Below are positions 30,681 through 38,027 of a stretch of 38,027 nucleotides of DNA, piece after piece. Positions within the stretch are counted from its first letter, which is position 1. The number at the start of each line of letters is the position of its first letter. Under the pieces are notes generated by a model, which did no database searches, had not been told where the DNA came from, and saw only the letters and a list, made by a program, of their open reading frames with translations. This stretch comes from a virus. Location of the stretch: the IMG/VR virus record IMGVR_UViG_3300045241_000075, positions 1 through 38,027 of that record. One strand, written 5' to 3'. Position numbers and translations under genes: made by a program.

Positions 30681-32215
30681 TAGACGAACGCCGCCATCGG
30701 TATGAGCGCCGGCGCCGCGGTCATCGCACGGTCATACGCGACGACAGCAGCAACAGCGAGGTCGATCTTCCTGGGTGAGTGCCGTCCGTCCTTCGTGATA
30801 TACGCCCCATCCCGCGTCTCCTTGATGACCGCGTTCGCCAAGTGCTGCGCCAAGCGAGGATTCCCGTCATGCGTGATCTTCGCCTCGGCGACAGCCGTGT
30901 AGAACCGGCTACACGCAGCCGACATCAGCGACGGTCGGAACGTCTCGAAGGCGAAGACAGGCCCAGATGGTGGAGCGCCATACTCGAGCGCCCACCGCTC
31001 GATCTCCTGGTGCCAACCAGGCGGGTCACACGCCAACTCACGCACCCGATACCGCTCCAACGCGCGATGCACAGCGAGATCAACCTCATCCCGAGGCACC
31101 TGCCAATCCCGCGCCACCGCTGGCCGCTCCCAAACCCCGACAACGAAGACATGCCCATCCAGTGTGCAACCCACCAATGCTGTCGAGTCGTTGTTGTACG
31201 ACCCGTCAAAGCCGAGGGTGATCTCCTCGCCATCCTCAACGACGCGATCCGGTGCTGCACAGCACATCCACGCGCCAGTCCCAAGCCACGCCGTGCTACG
31301 CCGCCACGGCTGGTTCAGGTAGTAGCGCCGTGAATCCTCTGGCGTCGACTGGGGATCCCGGATCTCCTTCATGATCCGGTCGATATCCATCCACTCGACC
31401 GCTACCCCCGCTGCCTCAACCACCGCCGCGCGCACCTGGTCATCATCATCCCAGTCGACATCCTCCGCGCCCTGCCGATGATCAAACAAGAACCCTGGGT
31501 CGCGCAGCGCACCCGTCGCGATCTTCTGTGCATATTCATGCGACTTCTCCGCGACTGACCCCTCATCGATCGCGTACATCGTCGACGTCTCCAACGCCCA
31601 CGGCTCCGCGGCCTTCCGTTTCGTCAAGTTCCGCCGAATCGTCGCATGCAACTTCACAAGATCCGGCAACACGAACAGGTGCGTCTCGTCGAAGAACGCG
31701 AACGTCTCCTTACCACCATCCTTCGACGTCGACCTCGAGCTGATCGGCTGGATCTTCCCGCCACCAGGAAGGTACGTCCGTGTCAAACCGACGTCCAGAC
31801 CATCCGTAGCAGCGACCGGCCCCTCTTTCAGCATGAACTCGACGACGCTGTAAACGTTGTCGGCAGCCTGTCCCTCCTCCGTCGAGACACATGGGATGTA
31901 CGGCGACACGACTGGTCGACCAAGCGGACGCCCATCATGACCCCAACCGTTGAAGCGGACAGGGCCGAGCGCCTCGGCGCATACGCACATACCGCCGAAC
32001 TCCGACTTCGCACGACCCTTCAACCGGCTCAACACCGCTCGCCGCACCACACGCCGGCCACGAGCATCAATCTCATACGCGTAACACAAGAACCGGACGA
32101 ACTCGTCATCCAACTCGATCGGCTGGCCCTGCACATCACCAGGGCCATGCACCAGATTCGCCTCGATCCACTCGATAACGACCGGCCCAAGCGTCCGATC
32201 CAGCCGCAACTTCAA
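30680..32215 (-). CDS. terL: Terminase large subunit
   Basis: 511 residues. Divergent Walker A at 63-72 (SRLKGRAKSE), Walker B FFDETHL at 174-180, nuclease acidic pair GFDGSYNNDS at 335-344 with later CDPPGWHQE. ATPase and nuclease domains are both complete. Packaging motor and DNA cutter. Type resembles cos-packaging actinophage terminases paired with HNH nucleases. Confidence 0.93.
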   Translation of the reverse strand: MKLRLDRTLGPVVIEWIEANLVHGPGDVQGQPIELDDEFVRFLCYAYEIDARGRRVVRRAVLSRLKGRAKSEFGGMCVCAEALGPVRFNGWGHDGRPLGRPVVSPYIPCVSTEEGQAADNVYSVVEFMLKEGPVAATDGLDVGLTRTYLPGGGKIQPISSRSTSKDGGKETFAFFDETHLFVLPDLVKLHATIRRNLTKRKAAEPWALETSTMYAIDEGSVAEKSHEYAQKIATGALRDPGFLFDHRQGAEDVDWDDDDQVRAAVVEAAGVAVEWMDIDRIMKEIRDPQSTPEDSRRYYLNQPWRRSTAWLGTGAWMCCAAPDRVVEDGEEITLGFDGSYNNDSTALVGCTLDGHVFVVGVWERPAVARDWQVPRDEVDLAVHRALERYRVRELACDPPGWHQEIERWALEYGAPPSGPVFAFETFRPSLMSAACSRFYTAVAEAKITHDGNPRLAQHLANAVIKETRDGAYITKDGRHSPRKIDLAVAAVVAYDRAMTAAPALIPMAAFV

Positions 32216-32640
32216 CCCACAGCCCTCAACACGCGAGCATCCCGCTTCTTCAAATCCACCTTCGGCGCGACAGTCTTCTCAACCGCGTCGATCTCCCACT
32301 GCAACCGCCGACGAGCGAGCGGACTGAGGCCGAAACGATCCTCCAACATCCGAATCTCCTGATGCGTGAACTGCTTATCCCGACCCGTGTGGACGAGATC
32401 CAGCAGATCCGCCCACCGCTCAAGCGCCAAGACATCCACATCGATCCAAATCGCGCTGATCGGTGATTTCCAGATCCGATCCCACTTCCGAAGCGTCTCA
32501 GGATGCCATTCACGATCAGCCGGCAACGGCGGAACCTCTCCATACGCCTTCACACGAGGCGCCGCGACCTTCTTCGGCGTGGACGGCCCCTTATTTCGCC
32601 GCCGGCGAGCTCCAGCTGGCTTCGGAATCGGGTCAGCCAC
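32212..32640 (-). CDS. terS: Terminase small subunit
   Basis: 142 residues from GTG 32640 with GGAGGG five bases upstream. ADPIPKPAGARRRRNKGPST is the classical start of P27-type small terminases, followed by a helical region with WHPETLRKWDRIW. ATGA overlap with the large subunit. Confidence 0.85.
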   Translation of the reverse strand: MADPIPKPAGARRRRNKGPSTPKKVAAPRVKAYGEVPPLPADREWHPETLRKWDRIWKSPISAIWIDVDVLALERWADLLDLVHTGRDKQFTHQEIRMLEDRFGLSPLARRRLQWEIDAVEKTVAPKVDLKKRDARVLRAVG

Positions 32641-32739
32641 CGAAACCCTCCGAGTCGTACACGCTGCGGGGGCCATAGGAGCGGGGTGCATAAGGCCCCG
32701 CATTTGCGCGAGCACCCCACCCCCCCACTGAGCGCATGG
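32641..32739. other. Candidate cos/packaging region
   Basis: The 99 bases between HNH and TerS hold GCGGGG-9 bases-CCCCGC (32681-32701), GGGGTGC (32683-32689) paired with GCACCCC (32712-32718), and a C-run at 32715-32727. No gene. The place and G/C-rich symmetry fit the cos region of HNH-associated actinophages. The contig itself closes elsewhere, so ends cannot be read from the assembly. Confidence 0.3.
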
Positions 32740-33090
32740 TCATCGCGTGACCGCCTTGCGTGCTTGGCTGTCGATGGTGCCGTGACAGTGCGCGCACGCG
32801 GCGAGGTAGGCAGTGGTATCGGTGGGGTGGTGACCACCATCCTCTTTGTGGACGCTTGTGGCTGTGCCTGTGCAGCCGGCGAGTTGGAGTTCGCAGAGGT
32901 GCCCGGCGCGGAGAAGCACCATCTCACGGGTTCTGCGCCATGCTGCCTTGTTGCGACCATCACGCTTGCGTCGGAGGCTGCCATCGTGGTCGCCTGTTCG
33001 GATGCGGTGTTGCAGGCAGCGTCCTCCAGTGGGTGTGATTGCTCCGCAGCCGGGCATGGTGCAGATCCTGGGGAGGGTGAGGCGTGTCAT
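32740..33090 (-). CDS. HNH endonuclease beside terminase
   Basis: 116 residues from an ATGA-overlapping ATG. CTMPGCGAITPTGGRCLQHR (zinc knuckle), then WRRTREMVLLRAGHLCELQL, TATSVHKEDGGHHPTDTTAY and CAHCHGTIDSQAR give the His-Asn/His core with CxxC. HNH enzymes at this position assist terminase in cutting cos in HK97-like phages. Confidence 0.85.
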   Translation of the reverse strand: MTRLTLPRICTMPGCGAITPTGGRCLQHRIRTGDHDGSLRRKRDGRNKAAWRRTREMVLLRAGHLCELQLAGCTGTATSVHKEDGGHHPTDTTAYLAACAHCHGTIDSQARKAVTR

Positions 33091-33545
33091 CCGAAGGTTG
33101 AGAAGGGTGGTTTGCCTGGTCGGGGTGGTCGGTGTCCTTTGGGTCGGCCTTTCTTGGCGCCGGTTGGGCCTTTCTTCTTGGCTCCGCATGGGTGTTGGCC
33201 GTAGGACGTGTAGGGGTTCGCTGCTTTGGGTTGGTCGGGGTGGTTGAGGCGCCACCATTGGGCGTGGATAAGGCGATGACTCACCGGGTTGTGCTGGCCA
33301 TACGAGGTGTACGGATTCGCGGCTTTGGGTTGGTCGGGGTGGTTCTTCGCCCACCACATGGCGTGGACGAGGCGTTGGTAGGCGACGTGTTGGGCGTGGC
33401 GTTTCGCCATGCGGTGTTGTTCTTGGTGGATGTGCCACGCGTGTTTCTGTTGCCAAGTGTGGCGTGGTACGCCGGGAACCTTCTTGGGTTTGGGTGGCCC
33501 GTTCACCTTGCAGACGACGGGGTGGTTGGGGTGGTGCTGCGTCAT
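33087..33545 (-). CDS. His/Trp-rich protein with internal duplication
   Basis: 152 residues. Two copies of a 31- to 33-residue unit, HAMWWAKNHPDQPKAANPYT / HAQWWRLNHPDQPKAANPYT, each ending SYGQH. Very high His, Trp, Tyr, Pro and Lys; basic tail (GPTGAKKGRPKGHRPPRPGK). No known family. A 23-base identical DNA block (33223-33245 and 33322-33344) underlies the repeat. May bind DNA or metal near the packaging region. Confidence 0.65.
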   Translation of the reverse strand: MTQHHPNHPVVCKVNGPPKPKKVPGVPRHTWQQKHAWHIHQEQHRMAKRHAQHVAYQRLVHAMWWAKNHPDQPKAANPYTSYGQHNPVSHRLIHAQWWRLNHPDQPKAANPYTSYGQHPCGAKKKGPTGAKKGRPKGHRPPRPGKPPFSTFG

Positions 33546-33787
33546 TGGCTGAGCGTGAGCGCTGGTTCCTCAACATCGTCTGTGATGGTGTAGGTGGGCC
33601 AGCCAGCGGGGTATTCGCGTCGTGCGATTCGGCAGGCGAGGATGTCTTGGCATTGGTGGATGCCGCGGATGAACTCGGCCCATTCTTGTGGATGTTGGTG
33701 TTCGAGGTTCGCGAAGTGGTGGACAGCGTTGGTGAGAGAGTCCATGACGTGGCCTTCGAGTGTGGTGAGGCCGTCGTCGCGGAGCAT
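33542..33787 (-). CDS. Hypothetical helical protein
   Basis: 81 residues. LTTLEGHVMDSLTNAVHHFA then WAEFIRGIHQCQDILACRIA. TAATG overlap with the previous gene. The gene pair with 33787-34020 has related helical form and may act together. Unknown. Confidence 0.6.
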   Translation of the reverse strand: MLRDDGLTTLEGHVMDSLTNAVHHFANLEHQHPQEWAEFIRGIHQCQDILACRIARREYPAGWPTYTITDDVEEPALTLSQ

Positions 33788-34020
33788 TAGTGGTGGGCCT
33801 CCAGTGAACCCTGCACTGGTCGTTCGGCCAGTTCGCCTTGTGGCTGGGACTGGCGCCCACCGAATCGGCTCGCGAGGATCTCGCTACATGCGACGAGGTC
33901 GCTCGCGTTCGTCTGTGCGGCTTCGCGGTCGTCGGCTTTGAGCGCGAGGTTGATGCCGTGGAGGTCGCGTTCGCAGCGGTGTAGCCATGCGCGAATCTCG
34001 ATTATGGCTTCGGTGGTCAT
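33787..34020 (-). CDS. Hypothetical helical protein
   Basis: 77 residues, ATGA overlap. IIEIRAWLHRCERDLHGINL then AAQTNASDLVACSEILASRF. All helix. Unknown. Confidence 0.6.
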   Translation of the reverse strand: MTTEAIIEIRAWLHRCERDLHGINLALKADDREAAQTNASDLVACSEILASRFGGRQSQPQGELAERPVQGSLEAHH

Positions 34021-34220
34021 ATGACTCCGATTGAGAAGTGGTAGACGAGCCATACGCAGAATGCGAGGACGGCCCAGCGGACGAGTTTGGGTGCTTTGCG
34101 GATGTACCAGGTGAGTGGTTGCCAGCTCGTCTTGCCGCCGCGGTGTTCGTCGTAGAGGCCGACTGCTTCCGCGATGCCGAGGACAGCGAGGACGACCGAG
34201 AAGACGACTAGGCCGATCAT
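34017..34220 (-). CDS. Small two-pass membrane protein
   Basis: 67 residues, ATGA overlap. IGLVVFSVVLAVLGIAEAVG, a cytoplasmic loop with SWQPLTWYIRKAP, then RWAVLAFCVWLVYHFSI. Layout common to small actinophage membrane proteins near terminase. Unknown. Confidence 0.65.
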   Translation of the reverse strand: MIGLVVFSVVLAVLGIAEAVGLYDEHRGGKTSWQPLTWYIRKAPKLVRWAVLAFCVWLVYHFSIGVI

Positions 34221-34792
34221 GCTGCCGGCGCTTTCGCTGCCATCTGGTTGAGCATGAAGAGGTGCGCGGCGTGGGCTTGGCTCTTGAACTCGGCTGCGAG
34301 GACGGCCGAGTCGAAGACGGTAAGCTCGTTGTTTTGCTTCTTTACTCCGCTGCCTTCGCCGCTGAGGCTCCAGTTGGTGGATCCGCCGATGACGAAGCGG
34401 TCGTCTACGCAGACGCCTTTTTCGTGGCTGATCTGGCTACCAAAAGCCGAGGTGCCGATCGCGATGCTGTTGCCTTCGTATTTCTGGTCGAGGGCCAAAA
34501 TGGCTTTCTCGTGGACGCCACCGGATTGGCTCTTGTCGAGGCTGATCTCGACCGAGATGGTGGGGTCGGCGAGGTAGGCGAGGATCATCGTGTTGAGTTC
34601 GTCGTCGTCGTATCCGAACATCATGATCGTGAGGCTCGATTGGCGCGCACCGTTCTTGCCGACGCTGCCGATGACCTGTTTGAGGACGCCGTGGACGTCG
34701 TCGTCCTGCGTGTAGAAGCGGCGGAGGTTCGCGTCATAGTTCGACGGGAACGGGCCGGCGGTGCGGTACTGGTCGAGATCAGCGAGTTCCAT
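34217..34792 (-). CDS. PLD-superfamily nuclease/phospholipase-like protein
   Basis: 191 residues (GAGGAG before ATG). One canonical HKD motif, HEKGVCVDDRFVIGGSTNWS (His123, Lys125, Asp130, Ser138, Asn140), as in Nuc-type enzymes that act as dimers. The stretch NNELTVFDSAVLAAEFKSQA behind it is typical too. No signal peptide, so cytoplasmic; a nuclease or lipid-active role are both open. Confidence 0.8.
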   Translation of the reverse strand: MELADLDQYRTAGPFPSNYDANLRRFYTQDDDVHGVLKQVIGSVGKNGARQSSLTIMMFGYDDDELNTMILAYLADPTISVEISLDKSQSGGVHEKAILALDQKYEGNSIAIGTSAFGSQISHEKGVCVDDRFVIGGSTNWSLSGEGSGVKKQNNELTVFDSAVLAAEFKSQAHAAHLFMLNQMAAKAPAA

Positions 34793-34801
34793 CGCTCCTC
34801 G

Positions 34802-34909
34802 TCATGGTCGCCATCTGTAGACGGGCTTCAGTTGGAGGTTCCCGTGGCGCGTGAGTGGGCGTGGGGATCGGCCGAGCGTGTGCCCGACGATGTGCCAGCG
34901 CCGTTTCAT
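34802..34909 (-). CDS. 35-residue basic peptide
   Basis: ATGA overlap with the DUF1996 stop. MKRRWHIVGHTLGRSPRPLT, then HGNLQLKPVYRWRP. Strongly basic; perhaps a coupling peptide between the exported protein and the PLD gene. Confidence 0.45.
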   Translation of the reverse strand: MKRRWHIVGHTLGRSPRPLTRHGNLQLKPVYRWRP

Positions 34910-35847
34910 GGCCCAGGATTCGCGTTCGTGAGGAAGCCGCAGTCTCGGTGGATGGCGGTGCAGCCAGCGTTCAGGCTGATCATCTTGTTGAGATCCCAGG
35001 CTTGCATGTAGTCGGCGTGGTACGTGTACCACGGGCCGCTGGAGAAGGTCAGGAGGTCGCCACGGTCGAACCGGTGTGGGTCGTTCGCGCCATTCCCGAA
35101 GTGCTCATGCTCCTGCAACTGTGGGAGTTGGTGTGGGTTCGATGCTGGGCAGACGCCGGTTTGCTGGTTGCCGTAGACGACGTTCCATGGTGGCCCCATG
35201 ACGCCGTCCCAGCACCAGGGGAAGAAGACGATCGCGGTGACGCCCTGCGAGCTGACGACGTTCGGGTCGGTGGCGCAGTTATACGGCTGGGCTCGTGTCG
35301 GTGAGCGGTTGCCGGCACTGCCGCCGTTGCCGCAACTGAAGGCGATCGAGTTCGGGATGACATCGGCTGGACTCAAAGCGTGCGAGTTGCCGGCGACCAT
35401 CTCCAAACCCGGTGGGATCGGCTCTGTCGGGATGCCCGGCGTGCCGAAGTAGTACTCGAACTGTTTCACCGGCAGGACAGGCGCGCCAGTATCGCTGCGA
35501 TAGGCGGCTGGTACCCAGTAGCCGGCGGTGTCCTTCGAGAGGACGCAGCTCGTCGGGCCGCCACGAATGCTGTCTGGTGTTGTGTTTTCGGTGATGCCGA
35601 TGGCACCGAAGAAGTCATGGAGATGCGCCGACGGCTTGATCCCAGGCGACACGATCGGGTCGACCTGGTTCTCACCGTTGAACTTGCACGTCACCTCGAA
35701 CTTCCCACCTTTGATGCCAGGGCCGCCAGTCGCCGACGTGCTCGAGTGGCTGCTGATCGCGGTGGCGGCGTAGAGGACGGCTGCAACAGCGATAGCGGTG
35801 CCACACGCTGCGAGTAACGCGGCTATGGGACGGTGGTGCTTGGCCAA
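34906..35847 (-). CDS. Exported DUF1996 protein
   Basis: 313 residues from TTG 35847, the only start that keeps the signal/anchor segment (IAALLAACGTAIAVAAVLYA). DUF1996 landmarks are all present: AHLHDFFG at 74-81, FFPWCWDG at 208-215, CPASNPHQLPQL at 233-244 and WYTYHADYMQAWD at 273-285. The family is known from fungi and soil actinobacteria and has no proven activity; links to the cell envelope or carbohydrate are suspected. No T-rich or canonical ribosome site is present. Its start codon lies in the U-run of an intrinsic terminator. Confidence 0.8.
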   Translation of the reverse strand: MAKHHRPIAALLAACGTAIAVAAVLYAATAISSHSSTSATGGPGIKGGKFEVTCKFNGENQVDPIVSPGIKPSAHLHDFFGAIGITENTTPDSIRGGPTSCVLSKDTAGYWVPAAYRSDTGAPVLPVKQFEYYFGTPGIPTEPIPPGLEMVAGNSHALSPADVIPNSIAFSCGNGGSAGNRSPTRAQPYNCATDPNVVSSQGVTAIVFFPWCWDGVMGPPWNVVYGNQQTGVCPASNPHQLPQLQEHEHFGNGANDPHRFDRGDLLTFSSGPWYTYHADYMQAWDLNKMISLNAGCTAIHRDCGFLTNANPGP

Positions 35848-35870
35848 AAAGAAAACCGCCGAAGCGGTTT
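35844..35870 (-). terminator. UUCG-capped intrinsic terminator at a start codon
   Basis: Minus strand: AAACCGC, loop UUCG, GCGGUUU, then UCUUUUUGG. A textbook Rho-independent terminator. Its U-run contains the TTG start of the DUF1996 gene (35847-35845), so it should act as an attenuator or be bypassed. Confidence 0.85.
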
Positions 35871-35939
35871 ATGGGCGCAACTGTGGTACTGCTGGGTGGG
35901 TGGGTTTTCACCACTCCATACACCTGTTTACACCCAGGA

Positions 35940-35953
35940 TTATCGTACCACTA
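35940..35953 (-). promoter_or_regulatory. Candidate extended -10 promoter
   Basis: Minus strand TGGTACGAT at 35950-35942, like the TGGTACAGT of the integrase promoter. No good -35. Transcription would start near 35935 and meet the terminator after about 65 bases. Confidence 0.4.
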
Positions 35954-36142
35954 GCGTCGGCGCGTGTCGGGACGAGTGCCGGGGATGTTTCCGCTGTCGA
36001 GGCCGATTACGGGAACGCGTCCATGCCGATTTGATGGTACCCAGTGGGTGAGTGGTGTATCGGTTGGTCGACCAGCGGCGAGTTCGGTTTGGACGTGGCG
36101 CATGATCTCGGCTCGAGCGGCTTCAGCGTGGTACCGGGTCAG
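35951..36142 (-). CDS. Hypothetical protein, possible CTG start
   Basis: 63 residues if read from CTG 36142 (in a CTGA overlap with the previous stop), 50 from ATG 36103. [20 protein letters not shown] is an amphipathic helix; then GRPTDTPLTHWVPSNRHGRV. The frame is protein-like from the CTG on. Function unknown. The stretch 35848-35950 after it holds only the promoter and terminator described. Confidence 0.5.
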   Translation of the reverse strand: MTRYHAEAARAEIMRHVQTELAAGRPTDTPLTHWVPSNRHGRVPVIGLDSGNIPGTRPDTRRR

Positions 36143-36363
36143 GAGGTGATGGTCGTCGATGGTGTGTCCTTCCTGGCGAGTTCGATTTTGCGGAGGGCGT
36201 TTCGGTAGCGGCCTTTGATGGTTGATCGGCTGACGCCGAGGGATTCGGTGATGCGGTTCCAGCTGTATCCGTCGAAGCGGAGTTTGACGACGTCGAGTTC
36301 ACGTGGTGTGCAGACGTGTTCGCAGGTAGAGCGGAAGTCGGCTGGGAGTTCCGCGTAGGTCAT
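36139..36363 (-). CDS. Sigma region 4-like HTH protein
   Basis: 74 residues. [20 protein letters not shown] then [20 protein letters not shown] is a sigma-70 region 4/LuxR-type helix-turn-helix. It lacks other sigma domains. Second in the late operon, it may act as an activator of late transcription. Confidence 0.7.
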   Translation of the reverse strand: MTYAELPADFRSTCEHVCTPRELDVVKLRFDGYSWNRITESLGVSRSTIKGRYRNALRKIELARKDTPSTTITS

Positions 36364-36794
36364 CGGCGGAGTTCGCGGTGGTGTGCGAGGTGCGCGGCGC
36401 TCGTGGGGAAGAGGCGGAGCATCTCGAGGCGGTTGTCGTCCTTACGGCCAGTGCCGCCTTCGCAGGGTTCGAGGTGGTGAACGGTCTCTTGGCTGGTGAG
36501 TGGCCGGCCGAGGTGGTGGCTCATGACGAGGCGGTGCTCGAGGACGTACCCGTTGGGCGCGGCCATCGGACTGTCGGGGCATGAGACGTGCGCGTATCCA
36601 AGTGCGTCGATGATGCGCTTCTCGTTTCGCAGTCCTCGTTTCCGGCCTTTTCCCTTGCGCCTGATCGGCGTGGTTGGTTCTGGGATCTCAATGTAATCGC
36701 GTTCGGCGCGACGAGCGAGGCGTGTGATCTCGGCGGTCGTCTTGGTGGCGTTGAAGCGAGCCATGAGATGCCGCCTTCTCGGTTCTTGTCTCAT
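36360..36794 (-). CDS. HNH endonuclease (HNH_3-like)
   Basis: 144 residues from an ATGA-overlapping ATG; ATG 36764 ([12 protein letters not shown]) with AGAAGG is also possible. [33 protein letters not shown] and KDDNRLEML form the compact homing-type HNH core (HH...N...). Third HNH gene of the genome; perhaps mobile or part of packaging. Confidence 0.8.
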   Translation of the reverse strand: MRQEPRRRHLMARFNATKTTAEITRLARRAERDYIEIPEPTTPIRRKGKGRKRGLRNEKRIIDALGYAHVSCPDSPMAAPNGYVLEHRLVMSHHLGRPLTSQETVHHLEPCEGGTGRKDDNRLEMLRLFPTSAAHLAHHRELRR

Positions 36795-37552
36795 AGCGCC
36801 GCCAGGTCTGCGGTGAGCTGGCTGAGGTTGAACCCGCGTGCGCTGAGGCCAGTCGTCCCGTTCAGATCATCCGGCGTGAGATACGCCCAGAGCTCGTCGC
36901 AATAAGTCCTGACGAAACCCCAAGTAGCCGGCTGTAGTGTGCCCCATGTCACCACCTTCACGGTCTGCTTCTGGATCGAAACCACGCAGACGTAATGTCC
37001 TCCCTCAATGGGCGAGCCTTGGACGACCGACCAGGGTTCACCAGCGTTGAACTGATCCATCGCACTCGACGGGAACTGGATTCCCATGCCGACGCAGCCG
37101 AAGAGGTAGACGGCGACGGCGAGATGCGTACTGTCGAGCGAGACGTATGCACCGATTTTGTGGTTGTGGTCGCCGGCGTCCCAGATTCCGTCTACTGCGC
37201 GGTATTTCATCGCGTCGCGGACGTTCGTGCCTTGGTCGGTTGAGGGGTCGTTCGGGTTGAAGCCGGTGGCTTTCGAGTACGCCTCGAGGGCGTCCTGGTC
37301 GATGAACGGCGCCATCAACGGACTCGGGCGCTGTGTGGATTGGATCGCGGTGAGGAGCATCGTTTCGTGGCACGCGCCAGCCCAGACACAGTCGCCGTAT
37401 TGGTCGTTGCCGAGCATCCCCCAGCTCGACTTTGGGACGACGCTGTCGTAGCCGAAGCGGGGTGGGATTGTGGGGAGCGTCGTCGCGTCGAGGTATGTCG
37501 ACAGCTTGAGGTCGCGTGGGTCGTGGGTGGCTGGATGCTTACCGAGCTTCAT
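36791..37552 (-). CDS. Papain/C39-like cysteine peptidase-fold protein
   Basis: 253 residues. [20 protein letters not shown] supplies the Gln and Cys of a papain-like site (about Gln51, Cys55); the His is in [11 protein letters not shown], followed by VVTWGTLQ. No signal peptide. Related proteins occur in actinobacterial phages with unknown target. ATGA overlaps at both ends. Confidence 0.7.
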   Translation of the reverse strand: MKLGKHPATHDPRDLKLSTYLDATTLPTIPPRFGYDSVVPKSSWGMLGNDQYGDCVWAGACHETMLLTAIQSTQRPSPLMAPFIDQDALEAYSKATGFNPNDPSTDQGTNVRDAMKYRAVDGIWDAGDHNHKIGAYVSLDSTHLAVAVYLFGCVGMGIQFPSSAMDQFNAGEPWSVVQGSPIEGGHYVCVVSIQKQTVKVVTWGTLQPATWGFVRTYCDELWAYLTPDDLNGTTGLSARGFNLSQLTADLAAL

Positions 37553-37875
37553 GCGGGCTCCAGTTCGGGGTAGGCGGTGTAGAGGCTGGTGAGCGCGTCG
37601 TCGACTTCGTGATACGCGGCGCAGAGCTCGGTGAACGGGTCGGGAGGTGTGATCGTGAACTTGAAGGACGGCAGCGGATGCGCCGTCACTCCGACGTCCA
37701 CGATGCGAGCGTCCTTGACGACTCGTGTGGCGAGTATCTTGTCGGCGACTTGATCCGCGCGGCGTCTGGCGATGCGTTCTCGCCTGTCCTCGGCTTTCCG
37801 GGCGCGGCAGAGGTTGCAGCGGCAGTTGTAGTGGTTGTACCGGTTCAGGGTTCCATGCGCTGACGGCTCAGTCAT
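37549..37875 (-). CDS. Small CRC-motif protein
   Basis: 108 residues from ATG 37875 (AAAGGA upstream). HGTLNRYNHYNCRCNLCRAR then EDRRERIARRRADQ is a recurrent actinophage motif (HGTxxxYxxxxCRCxxCR), a likely zinc-binding DNA-associated segment. The C-terminal half is acidic. First gene of the late region on the circular map. Confidence 0.7.
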   Translation of the reverse strand: MTEPSAHGTLNRYNHYNCRCNLCRARKAEDRRERIARRRADQVADKILATRVVKDARIVDVGVTAHPLPSFKFTITPPDPFTELCAAYHEVDDALTSLYTAYPELEPA

Positions 37876-37900
37876 GCGGTGTGTCCTTTCTGGTCCATGC

Positions 37901-38027
37901 AGCAGCGGCCGGAGTGGATGCACAGGTGAAGGCGCAGGGCTCCGGCCGCTGCTAGGTCGATGCTACTTGAAGAGCTCGAGCTGGTCGTCGTCGGAAGGCG
38001 GTTCCGCGGCATCATCGAGAAGATCCT
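37901..38027. repeat. Terminal direct repeat, right copy
   Basis: Second copy of bases 1-127. It holds the 3' part of the HNH gene whose full copy ends at 63, so nothing here should be counted as a separate gene. Confidence 0.95.

Noticed and set aside
33091-33576. Long N-terminal extension of the HNH next to TerS
   Set aside because: It is antiphase to the repeat protein 33087-33545 and rich in Arg/Pro as a shadow; ATG 33090 forms a clean ATGA overlap.

Overview
The window is very probably one complete temperate siphovirus genome. Bases 1-127 are repeated exactly at 37901-38027, so the contig closes into a circle of 37,900 bp; a 127-base overlap is what a k=127 assembler leaves at the ends of a circular contig. 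The high G+C, frequent GTG starts, near-leaderless promoters and gene families (Rpf-like muralytic domain, DUF1906 lysin, SWIM and CxxC mini-proteins, HNH next to terminase) point to an actinobacterial host. The exported DUF1996 and ASH-type proteins suggest, weakly, a soil lineage such as Thermoleophilia. The host is inference.

Almost everything is read on the minus strand. The late region runs from about 37,900 down to 11,585: a papain/C39-like protein and HNH nuclease, a sigma-like HTH protein, an attenuated unit with a DUF1996 exported protein and a PLD-family enzyme, an HNH-TerS-TerL packaging block, portal, protease, capsid, decoration/connector proteins including a 12-fold repeat protein, the tail (tube, frameshifted chaperone, tape measure, tip), three tandem paralogous tail-tip proteins, and lysis genes (membrane-anchored coiled coil, DUF1906 endolysin, holin, 23-residue membrane peptide).

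The lysogeny switch lies at 10.25-11.6 kb. Two HTH regulators that resemble each other diverge from mirrored promoters of the form TTGCnn-17 bp-TAnnnT. The plus-strand arm carries the repressor candidate and then, from its own promoter of the same class, a superinfection-immunity membrane protein. The minus-strand arm is the early operon (10,484 to 63): over two dozen mostly tiny, overlapping genes, with a Rad52-like annealing protein, an excisionase, exported proteins and a winged-helix replication protein. A plus-strand integrase cassette (5,154-6,383) sits inside this operon.

The least explained parts are the set of five exported accessory proteins, two genes that seem to start at CTG in a CTGA overlap, the terminator built over the start codon of the DUF1996 gene, the PVATASASA repeat protein, and the mirrored switch. 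About a dozen small genes described here are under 60 codons; they are supported by 4-base overlaps with their neighbours.
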